In this document: positions 41,501-48,202 of the stretch, piece by piece
How the letters are laid out: each line of letters opens with the position of its first letter
Position numbering within the stretch: the stretch's first letter is position 1
DNA from: Treponema phagedenis
Lineage (GTDB): Bacteria > Spirochaetota > Spirochaetia > Treponematales > Treponemataceae
Assembly (NCBI RefSeq): GCF_008153345.1
Contig: NZ_CP042818.1
Span: 2,629,001 to 2,693,000, forward strand
DNA: 64,000 nucleotides
Direction of reading: 5' to 3'
Translations under genes and position numbers: made by a program
Notes under the pieces: model-generated
Told to the model about the DNA's origin: nothing
The model's input: only the letters and a program-made list of their open reading frames with translations
Databases searched by the model: none

Positions 41501-43339
41501 GGAATACCAATTACAAAGAATGAGGTAAAACAGAAAAACGAATGGATTAGAATGATTTGTGCATACTACGGAAACGCTGAAGGCGGACGGGCAGCAATTG
41601 ATAGCGGCAAAAAGGGTTCTGCTTTTCATGAAGATGCAAAAGCTCTTGACAGCGGGAAAGCAAAACCGTATTGGTCAGCTCCACATGAAATGGCAGCACG
41701 GGCGTTTTCTGCATATATTGACGATATGCTAAAAGCAAGCGGAAGAAAAAATGATTATCTTGCATATGCTACCGAAAATGATGATTATGACAGTGGGGAT
41801 GACGAAAATGTAGCGAAGCCTTACCCCGAAGGCGAAGAACGAAAAAAAATCAATGCCGCCTTTAAGCAGCTTTTTGACGTTGTAAAACAAACAGGCGCGA
41901 TCCGGAAAGCGATAGCGGTTGAACAAAAGAACACAGTTAAAAAAAACATAAAGGAAAAGATACGATATATTTTAACGGTAAAAGTTCCTGTCAGCAAAAT
42001 GAAAAAATCATTTGAAGAAGGCGAACACCCTCGAGGCGAGAACGGAAAGTTCACGGATAAGGGGAGCCTGAAAAGCGTTTCAGATGTTTTTGATATTTCT
42101 GATGATGATTTTAGCAATTCAACGAAGAATTTTAAGTTGCCAAGTTTACCTGATTTTTTTTTAGCTACCATTGGCGTTGAGAAAAAAGATGTTTTGCTCA
42201 AGAGGTCAATAATCGAAAAAAACGCAACACGCCATGAAGAGATTGCCTCTCCATCTGAAAGCAAGATGATTCTTGCAAATGCTCTATACAATAATAATAT
42301 TGCAATGCTTTGCAAACCAAGCAATAAACCTAATTATTGGTCAGCTGTTAAAGTTGGGGAAAATTATTGTGTTGCGGTAATTGATACGGATACAAATAAG
42401 AAATATCACGAAATTGTTGGTTGGAGAAAAGTTAATAAAAAGGGATATGAAAAAATGATAAGACAAACCAAGCGTGAGGGCGGGCAATTCCTCATAACGA
42501 ACGGTAACTCCGAACGGTCAGCTGCCCTTTCTGATCTTACGCTTGGTTTAAAAAGTATCGGGGACGCACAGATACAAAAGTCTCCCGCATACGTCCGAAA
42601 CGCTTCCCCGTCTACTTCTAATATACCACAATCTGCGGAAAAATCAAGCATCCCAAAAGCTAAAGACTTCTTAAAAAAGAAAATGCCGTTATGGGAAAAA
42701 CCTATAAACGGCATTCAAAAATCATCTGTGGACGGGCTCCCCACAATCAGCCGTTTGGATAAGTCCAAACCCGGCAGCCCCCGACTTTCTGCTCGTGATG
42801 ATACCTTATTATCGTCTAATACTGCGGAAAAATCAAGCATGCAAAAAGCGATGGAAAAAGCCTTTATAAAAGTATTTGTAAAAAAGGTAGCGGAAAATAT
42901 CTATAAATCGCTTACGTATTCAGGATACCCGTTACAGGGCAGAACAAAAATACACGGCATGGATATTTCAATCGAAAATAAAAAAGGCAGCGTGCGAAGC
43001 GGCGTTGATAAAGACGGGCACGAATGGGCTATTAAGATGGCGTATGATTATGGTTACATTCGCGGCACTGTCGGCAAAGATAAAGACCATGTAGACGCTT
43101 ACATCGGGAACAATCCCGAAAGCGAACAAGTATTTATTGTGCACCAAAACGACCCGACAACCGGTACGTATGATGAAGACAAGGTTATGCTTGGGTTCAA
43201 TTCCGCAGCGGAAGCAAAAGCCGCCTACTTGCGCCAATACGATAGACCTGGTTTTTTCGGCAGCATGGATGAAATGAGTATTGAGGAGTTTAAGGAAAAA
43301 GCATTTGATAAGAAAAACAAGGGAAAGATGATTGCGTAA
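38513..43339 (+). CDS. Giant polyvalent protein: PBECR nuclease, zincin, second toxin-like and InPase domains
   Basis: 1608 residues. An N-terminal HKYIRKVPKKSGKGFYY element is shared with the MuF protein. About 220-350: PBECR-type RNase-like domain (GLKHIIEQRY, FAEIIKNGVMAVVSKQR, WLLTGYDL). About 700-1060: a metallopeptidase-like domain with HEWFH at 846-850 and PHEMAARAFSAY near 1058. About 1173: HPRGENGKFTDKG, a common phage processing-type element. About 1220-1330: a second toxin-like domain. About 1465-1608: inorganic-pyrophosphatase-like domain (KDHVDAYIGNNPESEQ, DEDKVMLGF). Such polyvalent proteins are thought to be packaged and delivered with DNA to disarm the host. Several hairpin linkers separate the domains. 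Confidence 0.75.
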   Translation: MILTIRQDEHFRIMKTLSGFIELDTGSERMERVLEKAVGHKYIRKVPKKSGKGFYYMYAETFKKPFTFLKTMFNIHSKKIDDEFEKESIAKNYGVDKQTYAAHVLEYLTNRLKWDGIFSKKESREKYKTAVKKPVSGTAEPAGKTQSKGESPENKKETTSQTEKKAQPVLKINRSLMYKVWSLYNKQEKSVSVGDDDGNKIGGATVKEDLKKLTSVLETGKSSSVHHKDLGEIIVDVGNTGKSGYGLKHIIEQRYSKDGKNEDEITALCILLQDAMKDGSFRKNDNHFAEIIKNGVMAVVSKQRNGDKEQWLLTGYDLHSKKEEATDAIQTVIAKYSYTPEFSDLRKQVGAVTASLQTSIPQSGINSNRSEAMKGNQNAKKDFAAQEKERAKKNEARKKEGLPQTGLFERESALKDATWDPNSEQYRYRDTGYIAGSRKELAQNYIKQMAKAEEQILEHEIDWEGLEENPRSAKELIKKSNVFGKVNFNTLIKNGMARGAAFLIDRVYASVATEAFDNPEGRHNYVIAINGLRGRLEDCKTVQDVIDTINEINDERQGVFLSVRQQQKYLDLKKEYDEVHKKKHDIEMKETALMDKLRREKYGAKISFTELEKTPEIQAFQKANGWDSNVDVGDGKTRSGYFEKERVAARERLQAFEKEANEKAIASNSLYAAWNSLGNKFIATINYSGFGGSATFEKHIQQAKHGNYDNWEWKETGTLKGKRSAKGKGRAIFQLIVASKFSRKGGRNVKAHSTEELKKMFNLRDIQSGNWVLKDPMSAKFHVDHACEAFADLADITGIPDSLISLNGRLALAIGSRGKSKAEAHYEHVERVINLTKMKGGGNLAHEWFHAFDNLISEAMVGGKIDVFLTNPMNHLSKKQQDLLTEYMRIKNNTSYSQKYKDFLLDTQRDKLKKAGITPPVENSQEEHVLQVRTAFDNLVKAMTEGNTPIKQEVEYSSADYKLAKFNFDKATSGLAEKIRYAGSLEKAIELAHKFWGIPITKNEVKQKNEWIRMICAYYGNAEGGRAAIDSGKKGSAFHEDAKALDSGKAKPYWSAPHEMAARAFSAYIDDMLKASGRKNDYLAYATENDDYDSGDDENVAKPYPEGEERKKINAAFKQLFDVVKQTGAIRKAIAVEQKNTVKKNIKEKIRYILTVKVPVSKMKKSFEEGEHPRGENGKFTDKGSLKSVSDVFDISDDDFSNSTKNFKLPSLPDFFLATIGVEKKDVLLKRSIIEKNATRHEEIASPSESKMILANALYNNNIAMLCKPSNKPNYWSAVKVGENYCVAVIDTDTNKKYHEIVGWRKVNKKGYEKMIRQTKREGGQFLITNGNSERSAALSDLTLGLKSIGDAQIQKSPAYVRNASPSTSNIPQSAEKSSIPKAKDFLKKKMPLWEKPINGIQKSSVDGLPTISRLDKSKPGSPRLSARDDTLLSSNTAEKSSMQKAMEKAFIKVFVKKVAENIYKSLTYSGYPLQGRTKIHGMDISIENKKGSVRSGVDKDGHEWAIKMAYDYGYIRGTVGKDKDHVDAYIGNNPESEQVFIVHQNDPTTGTYDEDKVMLGFNSAAEAKAAYLRQYDRPGFFGSMDEMSIEEFKEKAFDKKNKGKMIA
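42682..42715 (+). other. In-frame linker hairpin in the polyvalent gene
   Basis: AATGCCGTT (42682-42690) pairs perfectly with AACGGCATT (42707-42715), loop 16. It lies in the linker between the second toxin-like domain and the pyrophosphatase-like domain, whose protein ends TAEKSSMQKA. Confidence 0.55.
43307..43338 (+). repeat. 32-bp direct repeat, left copy, bounding the DUF4325 cassette
   Basis: Last bases of the polyvalent gene, GATAAGAAAAACAAGG... to ...ATTGCGTA. The identical sequence occurs at 43748-43779, 441 bases downstream, overlapping the end of the DUF4325 gene. Confidence 0.85.
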
Positions 43340-43445
43340 TGTGGCGATGATTTGTCAAAGATAAGGTGTCATCAGCTAATGTAGTATTCTCATTTTTTTG
43401 AGGCAATTTTTTTTGTGATATACTGCAAAAAAAGAGGTGAGAAAA

Positions 43446-43772
43446 TTGAAGGAGGCAATATTAAGAGTAGCGGAATGTGGGAGTGGCTATAAATTTCAAG
43501 GCTCAAGATTTATTCACTTAAGCCCCGATTCCGGAGAAGAATTCAGAGATGAATTTTTAATACCGTTTCTTAAAAAAAATAAAACCGCGTGCCGGTTGTG
43601 TGTTGACTTTGCCGGCACTGTTGTGTTTACTCCGGGATTTTTGGAAGAAAGTTTTGGCGGAGCAATTCGGCGCGGGTTTCAAAAAGAGGTACAGAAAATT
43701 CAATTTAAAAATATTCCGCCTGAAATAAAAAAAGAACTTTTACGGTGGATAAGAAAAACAAGGGAAAGATGA
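43446..43772 (+). CDS. STAS-like DUF4325 protein
   Basis: A frame opens at GTG 43437, but AGAGGTGA just ahead of TTG 43446 makes that the better start. About 108 residues. The core CRLCVDFAGTVVFTPGFLEESFGG is the DUF4325 signature, a STAS-like domain with the conserved Phe-Thr-Pro-x-Phe loop. Family members occur in prophages and near anti-sigma or kinase genes, but their role is open. A possible promoter (TTGAGG then TATACT) lies at 43398-43424. The gene occupies a 441-bp unit bounded by 32-bp direct repeats. Confidence 0.75.
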   Translation: MKEAILRVAECGSGYKFQGSRFIHLSPDSGEEFRDEFLIPFLKKNKTACRLCVDFAGTVVFTPGFLEESFGGAIRRGFQKEVQKIQFKNIPPEIKKELLRWIRKTRER

Positions 43773-43779
43773 TTGCGTA
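43748..43779 (+). repeat. 32-bp direct repeat, right copy
   Basis: Identical to 43307-43338. In the left copy it is read as the polyvalent C-terminus (KKNKGKMIA) and here as the DUF4325 C-terminus (RKTRER-stop) in another frame. Confidence 0.85.
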
Positions 43780-43795
43780 GAGGCAAACTCATTAC

Positions 43796-43824
43796 TTGAC
43801 GTACAAGGAAAAATAGTATATATT
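43796..43824 (+). promoter_or_regulatory. Strong sigma-70-type promoter of a small RNA
   Basis: TTGACG (43796-43801), a 17-base spacer and TATATT (43819-43824). This is the closest match to a bacterial consensus in the prophage and no coding start follows within a normal distance. Confidence 0.7.
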
Positions 43825-43829
43825 GATAA

Positions 43830-43918
43830 AAGCTGCTTTTATTGGCAGCATTTTAATAAACCTGTATAGTACGGCCTCCCACTTATCCGGGATAGGTCGG
43901 AGTTACGGGTTTTTTTTT
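43830..43918 (+). ncRNA. Small structured RNA gene, about 85 nt
   Basis: Downstream of the promoter comes a hairpin GCTGC/GCAGC (43833-43855). A larger stem AACCTGTA/TACGGGTT (43859-43866 and 43904-43911, one wobble) follows, with an inner CTCC/GGAG stem and an ACTTAT/ATAGGT hairpin, ending in nine T. It has promoter, structure and terminator but no reading frame. It could be an sRNA or a leader; the following frame is only a gene remnant. Confidence 0.65.
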
Positions 43919-43932
43919 ACCTATGGAGGAAA

Positions 43933-44271
43933 ATTTCTATTCGTTTGCAAGTTACCGATATAACCGAAACCGATTTTGATTTAGTTTTACGGCAAAAAGG
44001 CGTTGATATGAAGATAGGGATAGATATAGCCACACTTGCCTATAAAAAACTGGCTGATCAAATTGTTCTTATAACAGGTGATAGTGATTTTGTCTCTGCT
44101 GCAAAACTTGCACGGCGGGAAGGTATCGATTTTATAGTTGATCCAATGGGGCATAAAATTTTACCTGATTTAATGGAACATATTGACGGCTTACGATCAT
44201 ATTATAGGCATAAGCAGCTCAAAGGCTCATTTGGACAGAAAGAACAAGATGTTACATTATTTCCTTATTAA
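43933..44271 (+). pseudogene. C-terminal remnant of an NYN-domain (DUF88/LabA-like) protein
   Basis: The readable peptide (LQVTDITETDFDLVLRQKGVDMKIGIDIA, given here in parts: LQVTDITETDFDL, LRQKGVDMKIGIDIA, IVLITGDSDFVSAAKLARR, FIVDPMGHKIL) is the second half of an NYN PIN-like nuclease domain with its ITGDSDF motif. The N-terminal half and its first catalytic Asp are missing, and no credible start is present: the TTG at 43945 is too far from GGAGG. Probably inactivated when the small RNA or the cassette was inserted. Confidence 0.6.
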
Positions 44272-44357
44272 CTTAACTGACTGTTGAAGAAATGTTTTCA
44301 ATAATGAAAGAAGTTGCGGAAACTGCACTTCGATATTACATTTATTGAATTCCCCTC

Positions 44358-44385
44358 TTGATTATTTTTAAAAAAAATATATAAT
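44358..44385 (+). promoter_or_regulatory. Promoter of ncRNA copy 2
   Basis: TTGATT (44358-44363), a 16-base spacer and TATAAT (44380-44385). The expected transcript start, about 44392, is the first base of the RNA's 5' hairpin, exactly as for copy 1. Confidence 0.65.
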
Positions 44386-44392
44386 AAGTGCA

Positions 44393-44616
44393 ACAGATTA
44401 AAAATAAAAATCTGTAACTGATATTTTACATTTTTAGCTGCTTGCCGTTGTATGGCTCTTTTACGGGCGCGGCGGAATAACGGGCAGGAGAAAGCGGCAC
44501 TTTTAAAAGAAGGCTGTGAATTTATTTACAAGGTCTGAAAATGAGCAAGGACTCTCATTTTTTACGACTGACGGGCGAGGTACGCTCTTGTAAGTGAGTT
44601 CACAGCCTTTTTTTTT
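44393..44616 (+). ncRNA. Structured phage ncRNA, copy 2 (224 nt)
   Basis: Paralogue of 36043-36266. The 5' hairpin is ACAGATT/AATCTGT, different in sequence but equal in position. Conserved blocks AACTGATATTTTACA, TTGCCGTTGTATGG and AAAGCGGCACTTTTAAAAG are kept; GCTC/GGGC replaces GTTC/GAAC. The closing stem GGCTGTGAA.../...TTCACAGCC is at 44512-44531 and 44588-44607 with T9 after it. The inner arm AAAATGAG/CTCATTTT is unrelated in sequence to copy 1. It precedes the protease/scaffold gene by about 120 bases. Confidence 0.75.
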
Positions 44617-44645
44617 GCTTTTTTCAAAAAAAGCTAAGGGCAGTT

Positions 44646-44705
44646 TTTGGAAGTTTTAAACTCCTTGCACTCTGTTTCGGCGAGGCGAGGGTTTAAGCTT
44701 CCGTT
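44646..44705 (+). other. Hairpin with conserved ACTCTGTTTCGGCGAGGC loop, copy 2
   Basis: GGAAG and AAAC pair with GTTT and CTTCC around the 18-nt sequence at 44669-44686 that also occurs at 14846-14863. It ends shortly before the GAGGAGGGG ribosome site of the protease gene, so it lies in its leader. Confidence 0.5.
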
Positions 44706-44738
44706 ATCAAAGCATGAGGAGGGGAACAAGAGAAAACG

Positions 44739-46211
44739 ATGGACGAAAAAGAGAAGCGTATTTATCTACAGATGGAATTAAAAAAAGGCTCTTTTTCAAA
44801 AGATGAATCGGGGGATTTTATTTTTGATGTTGAGGCAAGTAATGAAAACTTAGACCTTGAACAGCAAAAAGTTTTACAACAAGCCCTTCTTGATTCAAAA
44901 GACTACTTTTTAAAAAACGGGGTTATCAGCAAAGACCATTTGCACCAGTCAAGAATTCTTGAGGGCGGAAATGCAAAAATGGTTTTTGATGAAGACTACG
45001 TTATCGGAGAGCCATTGAGCGTGTACACAGACGGCAGCTCTACTCGTGTTCGCGGCAAGCTCTACAAAAACAATAAATACGCAAAGAAGTTTATCGAGCT
45101 ATTGGAAAACGGCTCAACACGAGTTAAGGCAAGTGTCGGCGGCATTTCTCCAATTGTAGAAAGAATCCAAGAAGGCGGGACGGATTTAGGGCGCATTGTT
45201 TCGGTGTTATGGAATGACTTGGCTCTGACGATTGCTCCGGTTAATCCGACTGTCGCTCCTGCATATGTAGTTAAGTCTTTAAGCAGCTTAGAATTTGTGA
45301 AGGCACTGTCAGCGGGCTACGGCACCGATTCGGAAGCCTTTACCGGCGGGAGGACTTTAATTCCCGAAGATATCGAAGGAAATAAGAGAGGGAAAAACGA
45401 AGATGGAAAAAACATTTTAACTGCATTAGTTGAAAAAGTGGTTGATGGGACTATTACGGATGAAAGGGAGGCAAGAGCCTATTTATCCGGATTAGGCATT
45501 GAAGAGGATACAGCTGAAAAATATATCCAAGCTGTACTGCAAAATCAAGAAAATATTTTGGAGGATTTTTTAATGAGTAAAGGAAATTACTGGGATGATG
45601 TTATGACCAAAATGCAAAAAGCATTTGGTAAGTCAAAAGGGAAAGAGGATGACGAAAAAAAAGAAGACGAAAAGCCTGAATTAGATGATAAGGACCTTAT
45701 CGATGATGATGAGGAACTTGAGGGTGTTAGCGATGACGATGACGATGACAAAGATAGCGAAGAGTTTGTTACAAAAAGCCTTGATGCAACAGTAGCCTTA
45801 GGCGAAATAACAAAGAATATTGCAGAACTTAAAGAACAACTCGCTACGCTTACTAAGTCTTTTCAGCATAGCCGCGAAAAACAAGAAGTCATGGGAGAAG
45901 GTTTAACCGCTGCAATGAAGCGGGTTGAACAACTTTCAAATGAGCCCTTGCCGCGCAGTGCTGTTATTTCAACACGCGGACAACAGCCGATGGCAAAAGG
46001 CGGTGCTGCTGCAATGGTGCGGCATGGGCAATTTACACAAGCCGACAAGGAGACCGCAATGGAGGTGCTTTCAAAAGCAATCGAAAACGGCGAGATAACT
46101 TTACACGAATTCGGAAAAATTGAAGCACAAATCAATAAGTCCCTGCAGAATCCCGCATTCCAGCTTGACCAAAAGTATGTGCGGTTTTTGCAGGAAAAGT
46201 TAACAAAATAA
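44739..46211 (+). CDS. Prohead protease fused to scaffold
   Basis: 490 residues. The N-terminal part is a prohead-protease-like domain: KDHLHQSRI near 67 (His), DEDYVIGEPLSVYTDG and STRVKASVGGISPIVER near 125 (Ser). Residues about 190-213 (LSAGYGTDSEAFTGGRTLIP, EDIEGN) nearly repeat the N-terminus of the capsid protein. An acidic, disordered stretch (about 300-345) and a coiled coil act as scaffold, ending with FLQEKLTK. It directs capsid assembly and then processes itself and capsid. An ATG near 45574 preceded by GGAGG could give a separate scaffold product. Confidence 0.75.
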   Translation: MDEKEKRIYLQMELKKGSFSKDESGDFIFDVEASNENLDLEQQKVLQQALLDSKDYFLKNGVISKDHLHQSRILEGGNAKMVFDEDYVIGEPLSVYTDGSSTRVRGKLYKNNKYAKKFIELLENGSTRVKASVGGISPIVERIQEGGTDLGRIVSVLWNDLALTIAPVNPTVAPAYVVKSLSSLEFVKALSAGYGTDSEAFTGGRTLIPEDIEGNKRGKNEDGKNILTALVEKVVDGTITDEREARAYLSGLGIEEDTAEKYIQAVLQNQENILEDFLMSKGNYWDDVMTKMQKAFGKSKGKEDDEKKEDEKPELDDKDLIDDDEELEGVSDDDDDDKDSEEFVTKSLDATVALGEITKNIAELKEQLATLTKSFQHSREKQEVMGEGLTAAMKRVEQLSNEPLPRSAVISTRGQQPMAKGGAAAMVRHGQFTQADKETAMEVLSKAIENGEITLHEFGKIEAQINKSLQNPAFQLDQKYVRFLQEKLTK

Positions 46212-46232
46212 GGATGAGGAGGAAAAAAGATT

Positions 46233-47615
46233 ATGGGTTTTTTTACAACAGTAGAAACAGCTTCTGTGAGTGAGGCAGAACTTTTAAAATCATTGCAAGC
46301 CGGTTACCAAACCGACTCTGCACAGATGGTAGGCGGACGAACTTTAATACCTGAGGATATTGAAGGAACAATGGTTAATGCTATGCGCGAGCAAAAGGAA
46401 GATTGTAAGTTTGTAAATAGTGTTAAGAAAAAATCAGTGAACTCGACTATTCATGAGTATAATCGCCGCACCGGTGTAGGTAATTATAAGTACCTGACAA
46501 CGGAAGAAGGCGGAGGCTCTGAAACAAGTGATCAAGAGCTTGAGCGAAAAACTGTAAAGATTAAATATCTGCAAGACCGCAGAGCTGTTACCGACCAAAT
46601 GGCATTAGTTGACGGTTTTGAAGATGCGTACACAAGTGAAAAGATAGCAGGTACTCTTAATGTTTTAAAAGCTGCTGAATACTTTTGTTTTCATGGTGAT
46701 GAAACTGTCGTGCCTACACAGTTTGACGGTGTTTTGCGTCAGATTGAAAAGTCGAAAAATGCAAACATTTACGATGTCCGCGGCAAGAGCATTGCAACGG
46801 TGGGCGAAAGAATAATTACCGATCCTGTAGGAATGATTTTTGAAGCGGGCGGAGATGCCAATAAACTTTTCTTTCCGCCAATTTTGGCGCAAGATATTCA
46901 AGACCTTATAAGGGACCGAATCCGCTTTGGTACTTCAGGAAGCGGTGCAATGAACCTTGTCGTTGACCAGTACCCGACGCCGTACGGTTCCACTATATAT
47001 TTTGGGCAGGAAGCCGGTGCAGATAAGTTTTTCCATGTAAAAGGCTTAGTTACTGCTGACGGTTCGCCTCTGAAACGCCCGAAAGCTCCTACTGAAGTAA
47101 CGACAACAAGTGCAGCCGATGGAAAATCAAAGTTTGCGGCAGCCGATGCCGGAAATTATAAATACACCGTTCACTCAGTCAATAAATACGGAATATCGGA
47201 CGGCAAGGAAATAGACGCTTCTGTTGCGGTAAGTGCAGGACATAAGGTTACTCTTAAAATAAAAGCAAGTGCCGAAAACACAGAATCAGGCTATGTTATT
47301 TGCCGCTCTGCAAAAGACGGGGATGTAGTAATGGAGATGGTGAGAATAGGAAAAGATGAAAGCGGAACAACCGAGTTCAATGACTTCAACATCGAATTGC
47401 CGGGTACTGCTCAAATGGTTTTCTTAACTGAGAAAAAAATTCAGGAAGTAATTAACTGGGATCAGTTCTGTCCATTGCGTTCACGTCCATTGTACGAAAG
47501 TAACAGAGCCGAGATACCTTTCCTCATTCAGCTTTTTGCAGCTTTGGATGTTAAGGCTCCCGAGTGGTGCGCTATTGCAAAAAATATCGCATACAGAGGC
47601 GGCTTATATTACTAG
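46233..47615 (+). CDS. Major capsid protein with Ig/FnIII-like insertion
   Basis: 460 residues. The N-terminus SLQAGYQTDSAQMVGGRTLI and EDIEGTMV match the protease/scaffold segment. The core has HK97-type features (DRRAVTDQMALVDG, FHGDETVVPTQFDGVL, NLVVDQYPTPYGSTIYF). Residues about 290-380 (APTEVTTTSAADG, YKYTVHSVNKYGISDGKEI, SGYVICRSAKDGD) form a beta-sandwich-like inserted domain exposed on the shell. The C-terminus ends KNIAYRGGLYY. A strong terminator follows, as expected for a highly expressed gene. Confidence 0.85.
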   Translation: MGFFTTVETASVSEAELLKSLQAGYQTDSAQMVGGRTLIPEDIEGTMVNAMREQKEDCKFVNSVKKKSVNSTIHEYNRRTGVGNYKYLTTEEGGGSETSDQELERKTVKIKYLQDRRAVTDQMALVDGFEDAYTSEKIAGTLNVLKAAEYFCFHGDETVVPTQFDGVLRQIEKSKNANIYDVRGKSIATVGERIITDPVGMIFEAGGDANKLFFPPILAQDIQDLIRDRIRFGTSGSGAMNLVVDQYPTPYGSTIYFGQEAGADKFFHVKGLVTADGSPLKRPKAPTEVTTTSAADGKSKFAAADAGNYKYTVHSVNKYGISDGKEIDASVAVSAGHKVTLKIKASAENTESGYVICRSAKDGDVVMEMVRIGKDESGTTEFNDFNIELPGTAQMVFLTEKKIQEVINWDQFCPLRSRPLYESNRAEIPFLIQLFAALDVKAPEWCAIAKNIAYRGGLYY

Positions 47616-47623
47616 GTAAAAGC

Positions 47624-47678
47624 AAAAAGAGCTAGGAGTGCTTAAGTCGTGAAATCTTAAGCACTTTGAAGCTCTTTT
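47624..47678. terminator. Terminator after the capsid gene
   Basis: Outer stem AAAAGAGCT/AGCTCTTTT and inner AGTGCTTAAG/CTTAAGCACT make a long two-part hairpin. The T-run on the + strand is short (TTTT), whereas A-runs on the other side would serve the reverse direction, so it may be bidirectional. Confidence 0.75.
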
Positions 47679-47697
47679 AAAAAAACAGGGGGTTATT

Positions 47698-47823
47698 ATG
47701 TCAAAAAAAGAAACTGAAAATAAAAAACAGGGGGTTATTATGTCAAAAAAAGAAACTGAAAATAAAAAACAGGGGGTTATTATGTCAAAAAAAGAAACTG
47801 AAAATAAAAAACTTGATGCAGCA
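47698..47823 (+). repeat. Three tandem 42-bp repeats, each with RBS and start codon
   Basis: The unit encodes MSKKETENKKQGVI and contains CAGGGGGTTATT before the next ATG. Starts lie at 47698, 47740 and 47782. The third unit diverges after ENKK. Each ATG is preceded by the same ribosome site, so translation could begin at any of them. Confidence 0.9.
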
Positions 47824-48186
47824 CAAAACAATCAAGAAACCGAAGGAGGAAATAAATTAACCGAAAACACTTCCGGTGAAAATCAAAATCCTTCAAACGA
47901 AAATACGAGTGTTCAAAATGAGGAGGCTCTGAAAACCGAAACGCAAAATAACAAAGATGCTGCGGGCGGAGAAACTCAGAAAGAGAACACAGACGTAAAA
48001 GAGGAAAATAAAAAACCTCAAAAGTCAACCGGCAGTAAAAGACGTATTAAAAATGAACAACTCAAAAAGAAAAAAATCATTGTCTTTGACGGTTCTACAG
48101 TTTCGTTCGATGAAAAAGGAATAGCGGAGCTTGAAGAGAAATACGCTGAATATCTTTTGACTATTCCTACTTACTCTGAAGTATAA
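47698..48186 (+). CDS. Low-complexity prophage structural-region protein with triple start
   Basis: 162 residues from the first start. After the repeats comes an Asn/Glu/Lys/Thr-rich disordered region, then a basic KSTGSKRRIKNEQLKKKK and a compact C-terminus IVFDGSTVSFDEKGIAELEE. It sits between capsid and connector genes, where decoration or head-completion proteins are common. Function not assigned. Products starting at 47740 or 47782 would be 14 or 28 residues shorter. Confidence 0.65.
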   Translation: MSKKETENKKQGVIMSKKETENKKQGVIMSKKETENKKLDAAQNNQETEGGNKLTENTSGENQNPSNENTSVQNEEALKTETQNNKDAAGGETQKENTDVKEENKKPQKSTGSKRRIKNEQLKKKKIIVFDGSTVSFDEKGIAELEEKYAEYLLTIPTYSEV

Positions 48187-48202
48187 GCTAAGGAGTGTAT
48201 AA

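Noticed and set aside
14846-44686. The shared 18-nt sequence as attL/attR of the prophage
   Set aside because: The second copy is in the middle of the structural genes, which continue past 64 kb, so the pair cannot bound the prophage.
47698-47823. Tandem direct repeats as a possible iteron array or CRISPR
   Set aside because: Units are contiguous, in frame and include ribosome site and start codon; better explained as a coding repeat.
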